Assembly (NCBI GenBank): GCA_002704755.1 | Contig: PAHC01000011.1 | Span: 1-31,578 of the forward strand | Origin: Rhodobiaceae bacterium | Lineage (GTDB): Bacteria; Pseudomonadota; Alphaproteobacteria; Rhizobiales; TMED25 | Direction of reading: 5' to 3' | DNA: 31,578 nucleotides | In this document: piece after piece, positions 9,274 to 16,002 of the stretch | Layout of the letters: each line of letters begins with the position of its first letter | How positions within the stretch are numbered: position 1 is the first letter of the stretch | Notes under the pieces: generated by a model | What the model was told of the DNA's origin: nothing | Databases searched by the model: none | Seen by the model: the letters and a program-made list of their open reading frames with translations, nothing else | Translations under genes and position numbers: made by a program

Positions 9274-9972
9274 TTATTTGAATAATACTTCCGATGCCTT
9301 TTCCTTCTCGCCTAATATCATTGAACTAGCCAAATTGATAAATAATCCACTAGTAATGACACCTGGAACACTCTCAATTTTAGTTTTAATCTCATTCAGA
9401 GAATGGAGCTCAGCACAATAACAATCAACTACGAGGTTACCCCCATCTGTATTGAAATGTGATCCATTATCATTCATTCTAATTTTAATTTCCGGATACA
9501 AATCATATTCTGAGAAAATATTCTTCAATAATGTGATTGTTGATTTTGGTCCAAATTTAACAATTTCCACTGGTAATGGAAATTTTCCTAACTTATCGAC
9601 ATATTTTGTTTCATCTACAATGATAATATAATTTTTAGAAATAGATGCTATCATCTTTTCACGCAAAAGTGCTCCACCTCCACCTTTGATCATATTGCCA
9701 TTATGGTCAATTTCATCAGCTCCATCTATGGTGAGATCTAAATAATTGAAGTTATCGATTTCTTCGATATGAATTGAATTATTTTTTGCCAATAACTCAG
9801 TTTGAGTAGATGTACATGCAAACCTGCATTTGTCCTTTAGCACAGGATTATCCCCCAATAACTTTATTAACTCGTTTGCAGTTGATCCAGTCCCCAGTCC
9901 AATGTTCATCCCTGAAGTGATTTTTGTGATAGCAAGTTTTGCTGCATTTATTTTTTTTTGTTGTGTAACCAT
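9274..9972 (-). CDS. rpiA: Ribose-5-phosphate isomerase A
   Basis: Interconverts ribose 5-phosphate and ribulose 5-phosphate in the non-oxidative pentose phosphate pathway. From the ATG at 9972 it is 232 residues, close to the family norm. Motifs present are GLGTGSTA (phosphate binding), TIDGADEID with D83 and D86, K96, and KGGGGALLREKM with E105; these correspond to the catalytic and substrate residues of the E. coli enzyme. The frame is open for 42 more codons upstream and would encode a hydrophobic stretch, but that overlaps the divergent phosphatase gene and has no family counterpart, so I rejected it. No good ribosome binding site precedes the chosen ATG. Confidence 0.93.
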   Translation of the reverse strand: MVTQQKKINAAKLAITKITSGMNIGLGTGSTANELIKLLGDNPVLKDKCRFACTSTQTELLAKNNSIHIEEIDNFNYLDLTIDGADEIDHNGNMIKGGGGALLREKMIASISKNYIIIVDETKYVDKLGKFPLPVEIVKFGPKSTITLLKNIFSEYDLYPEIKIRMNDNGSHFNTDGGNLVVDCYCAELHSLNEIKTKIESVPGVITSGLFINLASSMILGEKEKASEVLFK

Positions 9973-10046
9973 CAGAAATTTATTGGACCATATAAAACAT
10001 TCATATATTAATATTTTTAACATATATATTTGCAAAAGTAATAAAA
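9973..10046. promoter_or_regulatory. Divergent intergenic region between rpiA and the gph-like gene
   Basis: These 74 bases separate two outward-facing genes and must hold at least part of both promoters. The stretch is almost pure A/T with several TATATT-like hexamers, so -10 boxes cannot be assigned uniquely. No clear -35 box, palindrome or strong ribosome binding site was seen for either gene. Confidence 0.4.
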
Positions 10047-10724
10047 ATGATAAAGCGAACACGCCAAAAAATGGTTGTATTTGACCTTGATGGAACACTG
10101 ATAGATACAGCGCCAGATCTTATCGCATCCGCAAGAGAGGTAATTAGTGAAATTATCGATGTCGAAATTGACTCAGAAACTTCAAGAAGATTTATTGGTA
10201 AAGGTGGTGAATATTTCATAAAAAAAAATCTTGAATTTAATAACATAAACCTTGATAAATCTAAAATTGAAAAACTAATTTCTCAGTTTCTACTTATTTA
10301 CGAAAAGAATATATCCAATAAAAGTTCGTTGTACCCGAATGCCATTAGGACTCTTAACTGGCTTAAAGACAATGGCTATATTCTGAATATTTGCACTAAT
10401 AAACCTGAAAAGTTAGCAAAAATAATCCTAGAAGATTTTAGTATCATTAGCTATTTCGATGAAATAATAGGGGGAGATACGCTTGCTCAAAATAAACCTA
10501 ATCCACTTCCTCTTTTGACTATAATGCAAAACCATAACATTAAACCACTTAATACAATTATGGTAGGTGATACTACCACGGATATCTTAACAGCAAAAAA
10601 TTGTAATGTTAGATCTGTTTGTGTAGACTTTGGTTACTTTGACGGTAAAATTCCTGGCGTTGAAGCGGATTTCTTGATATCAGATCTTTTTGAAATAAGA
10701 GAAATATTACTCCAAAACTACTAA
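10047..10724 (+). CDS. gph: HAD-family hydrolase, phosphoglycolate phosphatase-like
   Basis: The 225 residues carry the full haloacid dehalogenase motif set: VFDLDGTLIDTAPD with nucleophile D13 and acid D15, a CTNKP motif II with K nearby, and VGDTTTDILTAKN as motif IV. The small helical cap between motifs I and II fits the Gph subgroup, which dephosphorylates 2-phosphoglycolate from DNA repair or oxygenase side reactions. HAD substrate assignments from sequence are soft, and other phosphosugars are possible. A second in-frame ATG at 10071 would begin right at the FDLDGT strand; neither ATG has a good ribosome binding site. The gene converges on the M20 peptidase with only 4 bp between stops and no terminator hairpin. 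Confidence 0.82.
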   Translation: MIKRTRQKMVVFDLDGTLIDTAPDLIASAREVISEIIDVEIDSETSRRFIGKGGEYFIKKNLEFNNINLDKSKIEKLISQFLLIYEKNISNKSSLYPNAIRTLNWLKDNGYILNICTNKPEKLAKIILEDFSIISYFDEIIGGDTLAQNKPNPLPLLTIMQNHNIKPLNTIMVGDTTTDILTAKNCNVRSVCVDFGYFDGKIPGVEADFLISDLFEIREILLQNY

Positions 10725-10728
10725 TTTT

Positions 10729-12114
10729 TTAGACAAATTTTGAAAATATTCTTGCCCATGTTCTAATTCCACCTACATAAGAAGATAAATTATATTTTTC
10801 ATTTGGGCTATGTATTCGATCGTCATCAAGTGCAAAACCAACTAATACTGTATCCATATTCAATTGAGTTTTAAATACTTCTACAACTGGAATTGAGCCA
10901 CCGCCGCCTGTATATACAGGAGCTTTCCCCCACTCCTCTTTAATCGCTTCTGAAGAAACTGAAAAGAATTCACTATCAGTATCAAATTCTATAGCTTTAC
11001 AATAGTCAGACCCTTTAAAATTAACTTTTATTCCTTCTGGAACATTAGATTTTATAAATGAGTGTATATTATCTAATATTTTCTTTGGATCTTGTTTGCC
11101 AACAAGCCGACAAGTAATTTTTGCACTTGCACTTGAAGGTATTACAGTTTTAGTGCCTTCATCAGTGTATCCGCCATAAATTCCATTGATCTCAAAAGTT
11201 GGACGAGACCAAGTTTTTTCAAAAATAGTTCTATCATTTTCTCCTGATGAAGTAATTTGTCCAATTTTATTTAAATAATCAGTTTGATTAAATTCAAGTT
11301 GAGACCAACTTGTTTTTACATTCTCTTGAACCTCACTCACGCCATCATAGAATCCAGGAATCATGATCTTTCCATCTGTGCTATAAATTTTTGAAATTAT
11401 CTCACTCAATAATCTTATTGGATTCCAAGCAACACCCCCATATTCACCAGAATGAAGATCCCTATTTGGACCAATAATTTCAACCTCTTCAGATAGAAGT
11501 CCTCTGAGACTTCTTGTAATAGCAGGAGTGTTCTTATTCCACATGCCTGTGTCACAAACATAGGCAATATCTGCTGATAGCTTATCCTCATAATCTTTCA
11601 GGAAAATTGGTAAAGTTTTCGAGCCACATTCCTCTTCACCTTCTAAAATAATTTTAAGTGAGAAAGGTAGTTCGCCATAATTTTTAAAAAAATATTTGAG
11701 TGCAATTAAGAATGTCAGGAGTTGACCTTTATCATCACTAGCACCCCGCGCAACAATACACTTTTCTCCATCAATTTCTGAAATTATCGGCTCAAATGGG
11801 TCAGAGTTCCAGAGACTAATTGGGTCTACAGGCTGAACGTCATAATGACCATAAAAAAGTAAGGTTTTAGATGCTGCCTTCTGTGATTTATATTCAGAAT
11901 AAACAATGGGATGCCCCTCTGACTCATAAATAATGGTATCTAAATTAATTTCTGTTAAATAATTTTTTAGCCATTCTGCTGCCTTCATACATTCATTTGC
12001 ATATTCCGGTATTGTTGAAATAGATTTTATTTTTAGAAAGTCATTTAGTATGTCCAAATTTAGCTGTGTATCTTCACTAATTTCTGAGAGTATATTTTCA
12101 ATATTTATGACCAT
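10729..12114 (-). CDS. M20-family metallodipeptidase
   Basis: A zinc-dependent exopeptidase of the ArgE/DapE/CPG2/ACY1 clan, closest in motif style to the carnosinase-like dipeptidases. Motifs are YGHYDVQP with metal H90, ARGASDDKG with the bridging D127, EGEEECGS at about 158-165 with the catalytic and metal Glu pair, and DDRIHSPNE near the C-terminus with the last metal His. At 461 residues it has the usual two-domain layout, with a dimerisation lid inserted between about 210 and 350. No signal peptide, so cytosolic; probably cleaves small imported or recycled peptides. It starts with ATG 57 bp downstream of cobD. Confidence 0.9.
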   Translation of the reverse strand: MVINIENILSEISEDTQLNLDILNDFLKIKSISTIPEYANECMKAAEWLKNYLTEINLDTIIYESEGHPIVYSEYKSQKAASKTLLFYGHYDVQPVDPISLWNSDPFEPIISEIDGEKCIVARGASDDKGQLLTFLIALKYFFKNYGELPFSLKIILEGEEECGSKTLPIFLKDYEDKLSADIAYVCDTGMWNKNTPAITRSLRGLLSEEVEIIGPNRDLHSGEYGGVAWNPIRLLSEIISKIYSTDGKIMIPGFYDGVSEVQENVKTSWSQLEFNQTDYLNKIGQITSSGENDRTIFEKTWSRPTFEINGIYGGYTDEGTKTVIPSSASAKITCRLVGKQDPKKILDNIHSFIKSNVPEGIKVNFKGSDYCKAIEFDTDSEFFSVSSEAIKEEWGKAPVYTGGGGSIPVVEVFKTQLNMDTVLVGFALDDDRIHSPNEKYNLSSYVGGIRTWARIFSKFV

Positions 12115-12171
12115 CAGTACAATCTTTTCTGAAAAATTTTATTAAATAAGCAAAACTAGTTATATCAAATT

Positions 12172-13125
12172 TTATACAATAGATCCAAAAAATATCACAA
12201 CCAAAAATAGAGATATAGAAACTATATAAATCCAAATACCTTTCAATATGTAATCAAAATTTATTAACTTAATGCCATCCGGATTTATAACAAAAAATTC
12301 ACCATTTTCAGTATTAGTATTATAAACCTTGATAATAATATCAAGAGCCCCTGCTATGGATGCACTGCCCCAGCCTAGGCTGACTGGGCCCATTTCTTTC
12401 GAGTGCTGACGTGTAATAGTAATAGCTTTTTTCCAATCTTCCTTGAGGATAAAAGACGATAAAATGATTAGAAGAGAGGTGAGTCTTGATGGAATGTAAT
12501 ACATAATATTTTCCAGATATGATATCAACTTCCCAAAAAGTTGATATTTAGGAGCTGTTTGAAGAGTTAACTTATTGGCATAAGAGATAAAATTACTTAT
12601 TAGCAGACCCGGTAAGCCCATAATGAAAAGCCAAAAAAAAGGACACACAAAATGAAGCATTAATTTCCTAAACAAGTTATCAATTGCAAGAGCAGTTATT
12701 TCACTTTCATTTAACTCTGAGCAATCAACTGATGATATGCTTCCTAGACCCTCTTTGGCTTGGTAAATGTCATCGTCCATAAAATTATTATAGATAGCCT
12801 TAATTTCATTAAATGAAGATTTAATATTTAAAAAGAGTGATACAAAAAAACCTATTAAAATATTTCCAACAAAATTACCAAATAGGATTTTTTCTAATAT
12901 TGTTGCAAGAAACCATAAAATTATGATAGCCATCAACGTTATAATTGTTCCGTTAAAAACTTTTGTATTATCAGAGAATACATCTCTGTTAAATTCCCGA
13001 TCAATGAAATCAATAAATCTTCCAAAAACTATGACTGGATAATTTAATCTTTCAGAAAAATTCTTTTTATTACCCCATATGAGGTCTCCAATGATAGCGG
13101 CAAAAAGTACGACTATGAAATCCAT
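12172..13125 (-). CDS. cobD: CobD/CbiB-like adenosylcobinamide-phosphate synthase, divergent
   Basis: CobD/CbiB is an inner-membrane protein that attaches (R)-1-amino-2-propanol (or its phosphate) to adenosylcobyric acid late in B12 assembly. The 317 residues have hydrophobic segments at about 1-15, 57-75, 82-100, 160-180, 210-227 and at the C-terminus. The N-terminal GDLIWGNKKNFSERLNYPVIVFGRFIDFIDREFN aligns by eye with the family's D-x-L-x-GEP...HPVVxxGRxIxxLDRxLN. Later, PFFWLFIMGLPGLL, YIPSRLTSLLI and the WGSASIAGAL region follow family order. Several signature residues differ: ENLxDG has become DNLFRK, NTLDSM has become NKLTLQ, and HxSPNAGWPEAAMAGAL is only partly kept. GGGAATA precedes the ATG. 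Neighbour cobT supports the call. Confidence 0.78.
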   Translation of the reverse strand: MDFIVVLFAAIIGDLIWGNKKNFSERLNYPVIVFGRFIDFIDREFNRDVFSDNTKVFNGTIITLMAIIILWFLATILEKILFGNFVGNILIGFFVSLFLNIKSSFNEIKAIYNNFMDDDIYQAKEGLGSISSVDCSELNESEITALAIDNLFRKLMLHFVCPFFWLFIMGLPGLLISNFISYANKLTLQTAPKYQLFGKLISYLENIMYYIPSRLTSLLIILSSFILKEDWKKAITITRQHSKEMGPVSLGWGSASIAGALDIIIKVYNTNTENGEFFVINPDGIKLINFDYILKGIWIYIVSISLFLVVIFFGSIV

Positions 13126-13184
13126 ATTATTCCCATACCTTTGATATATATTAAGTTTCTCATAATTAGTATTTCTTTGGTAGC

Positions 13185-14180
13185 CTAAACGTTTATATCA
13201 TATGATTTATTATTGTGTGTATGAATTGCAGACTCAATTAGAGGTATTGTCAATGCAGCGGCGCATCCGTTAGCTTCCAAAAGCTCAAGATCTAATAATG
13301 GCTTTTTATTAATAATAGATAATAACTTACCATGAGATGGATTATGGGATTGGTGAGCAGCATAGCAGTGATCTATTGTATGAGGAGATATAGCAAATAA
13401 AAGTGCCGCAGCAGTACACGCTGAAATTCCGTCTAATATAACTGGAACTCTCTCAAAACGAGCAGAAATTATAGCTCCTACCATTGCTGCAAAGTCTCGT
13501 CCACCCAAATTCCTAAGTATTTCTAGTGGTTGTCTTTCTTTGTGTAAACTAAGCGCAGCATTTACAATTTTGACTTGATTTTCTCGAATTGTAATATCTG
13601 AATCAGGATCCAACCAACCCTCAATGTCTCCTCCAAATAACGCGCAACACATTGCAAGCGCAATAGTATCATTACCTATTCCCGCTTCACCAAGGCACAA
13701 TAAATCTGGGTTAGATGAGATTGCCTCACGACCATAAAGTATGGTCGTAATACAGTCGTTAATTTCCATTGCAGGCTTTCTTGTAATGTCTTCTGTTGGC
13801 AATTCCATAGCTAAGTCAAAAACCTGTAACCCAATATTATGAAGCTTACATAATTGATTTAATGAAGAGCTCTCCGATTTAAAACCACTGACCAATGAGT
13901 CTTGATTTGATTTTGAGTGCTCTGAAATCTCATAATTATCTGATATTCCATGGTTAGAAACAAAAATTGACATAACTATATTATCAGCTTTCGGTGGGTA
14001 GGATCCCTGCCAACCAGATAACCATTCCACCAGTTCTTCCAAAACACCAAATTGTGCAATATTTGATTCCTTTGCAGCTTTTCTTACTAACGAAACCGCT
14101 TCATGATCAATATCTGGGACATCTTTTATAAATTCAACCAACTCTTGAATAGTTGGGATTGTATTTGTTGTCATTGTCAT
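13185..14180 (-). CDS. cobT: CobT-like nicotinate-nucleotide--dimethylbenzimidazole phosphoribosyltransferase, divergent
   Basis: CobT activates the lower-ligand base (5,6-dimethylbenzimidazole) as its riboside phosphate for cobalamin assembly. The 331 residues follow the alphaproteobacterial CobT (CobU in Pseudomonas denitrificans naming) along their length: LEELVEWLSGWQG, SNHGIS, LQVFDLAMELPTEDIT, LLCLGEAGIGNDT, LEILRNLGGRDFAAMVGAI, VPVILDGISACTAAALLF. The glutamate of GEMGIGNTT is kept (E165). The C-terminal GEGxGAALA motif reads EANGCAAAL, with asparagine (N304) where the second catalytic glutamate is expected. GGAAIN reads SSSLN and LTKPxGSLGRLE is not recognisable. It may be altered in base choice or activity. 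The start overlaps the dusA stop in an ATGA arrangement; a second ATG lies two codons in. Confidence 0.85.
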   Translation of the reverse strand: MTMTTNTIPTIQELVEFIKDVPDIDHEAVSLVRKAAKESNIAQFGVLEELVEWLSGWQGSYPPKADNIVMSIFVSNHGISDNYEISEHSKSNQDSLVSGFKSESSSLNQLCKLHNIGLQVFDLAMELPTEDITRKPAMEINDCITTILYGREAISSNPDLLCLGEAGIGNDTIALAMCCALFGGDIEGWLDPDSDITIRENQVKIVNAALSLHKERQPLEILRNLGGRDFAAMVGAIISARFERVPVILDGISACTAAALLFAISPHTIDHCYAAHQSHNPSHGKLLSIINKKPLLDLELLEANGCAAALTIPLIESAIHTHNNKSYDINV

Positions 14181-15151
14181 ACTTCTAGATACTGTTTGTG
14201 GAGTGAAGAGATAAATTTGAATGCACTAAAATCGCTATTTCTATATTTATCCAGACCTCGTCTCCAATTTTTTGCGTTTGGTTTGTTATTAAAAAGACTC
14301 AGAAGTGGTTTTATTATTTGAGATTTTGATACACCGAGTTGCGTTTGTTTATCTGCATAATCACTATAAATATCAATAATATCATTTATAGAATTGATAT
14401 TCTCTTCACCAAATATGATTGGATCTACATCGTAAAAGAAAAGAGGATCACTCATGACTTTTCTACCTAACATCACGCCATCAACATAATTTAAGTGATT
14501 TTCAATATCAGTATATGACTTTATCTCACCATTAATTATGATTGGAATATCAGGATTATTATTTTTTATATTGTAGACCTTTTCATAATCAATTTCTGGT
14601 AATGTTCTATTTTCTTTAGGACTTATGCCGTTTAACCAAGCCTTTCTTGCATGAATAATAACCAGGTCAACTCCAGCATCAATAATTGAGCTTATAAATA
14701 TAGGAAGTTCTTTATCAATATCTTGATCATCAACGCCTAAACGACACTTCACAGTAACAGGTATCTTAACCTTATTTTTTATACTGGTGATTATTTCAGA
14801 AACCAACTTAACGTCAGTCATGAGACAAGCACCAAAATTTCCACTTTGTACCCTTGGTGATGGACAGCCAATATTTAAATTAACTTCATCATAACCGTAA
14901 TTCTCACCTATTAGAGATGCCTCCGTCATTTTTTCAATATTGGAACCACCAATTTGCAGCGCGATTGGATGCTCTATCTGATGATATTTTAACAATTTAT
15001 CTCTGTTACCATGAATGATTGCATCAGCAGAGATCATCTCCGTGTAAAGAAATATATTTTTTGATAGATGCCTCAAAAAATATCTAAAATGCGTGTTTGT
15101 GTAATCCATCATAGGAGCAATACAAACTTTATGTGATAGATGATTATCCAT
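14177..15151 (-). CDS. dusA: tRNA-dihydrouridine synthase (DusA type)
   Basis: An FMN/NADPH enzyme that reduces uridine to dihydrouridine in the tRNA D-loop (positions 20/20a for DusA). The 324 residues begin with CIAPMMDYTNTHFRYFLR, characteristic of DusA, and include LQIGGS, NLNIGCPSPRVQSGNFGACLM with the catalytic C109, VKCRLG, IHARKAWLNG and the INGEIKS/DGVMLGR phosphate-binding end of the barrel. RxxLDKYRN near residue 305 fits the C-terminal helical tRNA-binding domain. Its ATG overlaps the hemerythrin stop as TAATG, and its stop overlaps the cobT start as ATGA, so the three are translationally linked. Confidence 0.95.
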   Translation of the reverse strand: MDNHLSHKVCIAPMMDYTNTHFRYFLRHLSKNIFLYTEMISADAIIHGNRDKLLKYHQIEHPIALQIGGSNIEKMTEASLIGENYGYDEVNLNIGCPSPRVQSGNFGACLMTDVKLVSEIITSIKNKVKIPVTVKCRLGVDDQDIDKELPIFISSIIDAGVDLVIIHARKAWLNGISPKENRTLPEIDYEKVYNIKNNNPDIPIIINGEIKSYTDIENHLNYVDGVMLGRKVMSDPLFFYDVDPIIFGEENINSINDIIDIYSDYADKQTQLGVSKSQIIKPLLSLFNNKPNAKNWRRGLDKYRNSDFSAFKFISSLHKQYLEV

Positions 15152-15747
15152 TAATGACCAAGATCAAAGTATTTTTCACCATATTTGACAACTAGAGGTA
15201 TCAATAAATCTTCTTCGTCATTGAGATGCGCCATCAATAGTTTTTCAAATGTATCATTGACAGTTTTATATGATCCTACGACTTTTTTGATATCAAAAAC
15301 CTTATTATCATTGATAGTTTTTATAAGAGAATTACCTTCAACGACAACGTTATCAATAGAAGAGTGAATAAGGTGATGATCATTTTCAAGTAAATCAAGA
15401 CCATATGAAAATTTTTCAATCTTTTGTGAAAATTTTGGAAAAATATAATTATCTTCTACAGTGTGATGAGAGTTCAAATTTTTTAGCATTAAATTCATCA
15501 ATTGAATATAATCACTTAAAAATTTGTCTGTTGAAATTTTATTATCAAGAATGTTATGGAGCGATTGGTTAATTGCAAAACTGATTTCTTTGAAAACCGA
15601 GTGGCGACCTAACCAATACCCAACCCAATTGCCATTCAATACATCTTCTTCCCATGTATCTCTTGGATATTTTTTTAATAATTCTCTTAAACTATCAGGT
15701 AGACCATTTCTTTTTCCGAGTTGATCTATTTCTAATATGTCTGCCAA
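15151..15747 (-). CDS. Hemerythrin-like HHE-domain protein
   Basis: A helical protein with the spacing of a di-iron hemerythrin fold. Candidate iron ligands are His in WLGRHSVF, the HHxxED of NSHHTVEDNYIFP, the HH of ENDHHLIH, and H and E in MAHLNDEEDLLIP. The N-terminal RNGLPDSLRELLKKYPRDTWEED is what I recall as typical of an alphaproteobacterial subgroup of HHE proteins. The role is unknown: oxygen, NO or iron handling are the usual proposals. The frame is open to a TTG at 15813, but that extra stretch is hydrophobic and unlike relatives. GGAG (complement of 15755-15758) sits 7 bases before the TTG at 15747, giving 198 residues; I chose it. No ATG is available nearby. Overlaps dusA by 1 bp. 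Confidence 0.8.
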   Translation of the reverse strand: MADILEIDQLGKRNGLPDSLRELLKKYPRDTWEEDVLNGNWVGYWLGRHSVFKEISFAINQSLHNILDNKISTDKFLSDYIQLMNLMLKNLNSHHTVEDNYIFPKFSQKIEKFSYGLDLLENDHHLIHSSIDNVVVEGNSLIKTINDNKVFDIKKVVGSYKTVNDTFEKLLMAHLNDEEDLLIPLVVKYGEKYFDLGH

Positions 15748-15941
15748 AAAACCACTCCAATATATGTAATTTATTCTCAATAAAGTCCAAATAATAACAG
15801 AAAACCCTGTCAAGATTGAAAAAAAATTATTAATTTTTCGTTAAATTAATTTTCCATATAAATCAATACTTTATATAAGAAATTATAAAAATTCAATTAA
15901 TTTACAATTAAAATGATGCATTTTTTTCTTTACTTTTTAGC

Positions 15942-16002
15942 TGATATACGAATCAATAGTAAGTGATTCGGAATTGCGGAAACGAATCACTAGGAGGAGG
16001 AA
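15942..16002 (+). promoter_or_regulatory. Candidate GcrA/CcrM-controlled promoter and leader of the histidine kinase
   Basis: Three copies of TGATTCG lie here: 15949-15955 (bottom strand), 15964-15970 (top) and 15983-15989 (bottom). Each contains a GANTC site (centres 15952, 15967, 15986) and fits YGAKTCG, the GcrA/CcrM element described in Caulobacter. The first overlaps a possible extended -10, TGATATACG (15942-15950), with no good -35, as expected of an activator-dependent promoter. Copies two and three form a perfect 9-bp inverted repeat (15962-15970 with 15983-15991). A strong ribosome binding site, aggaggagg (15992-16000), follows at once. The repeats and binding site are seen; GcrA control is inferred. 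Confidence 0.55.

Noticed and set aside
9973..10098. N-terminal extension of rpiA with a hydrophobic segment
   Set aside because: Has no counterpart in RpiA, overlaps the divergent phosphatase gene, and a family-consistent ATG lies at 9972.
10001..10246. Minus-strand 81-codon frame across the rpiA-gph gap
   Set aside because: Overlaps the phosphatase motif I region in antisense and has no recognisable features.
15748..15813. Longer hemerythrin-like protein from the TTG at 15813
   Set aside because: The added residues are hydrophobic and unlike relatives, and a GGAG site with correct spacing points to the TTG at 15747.
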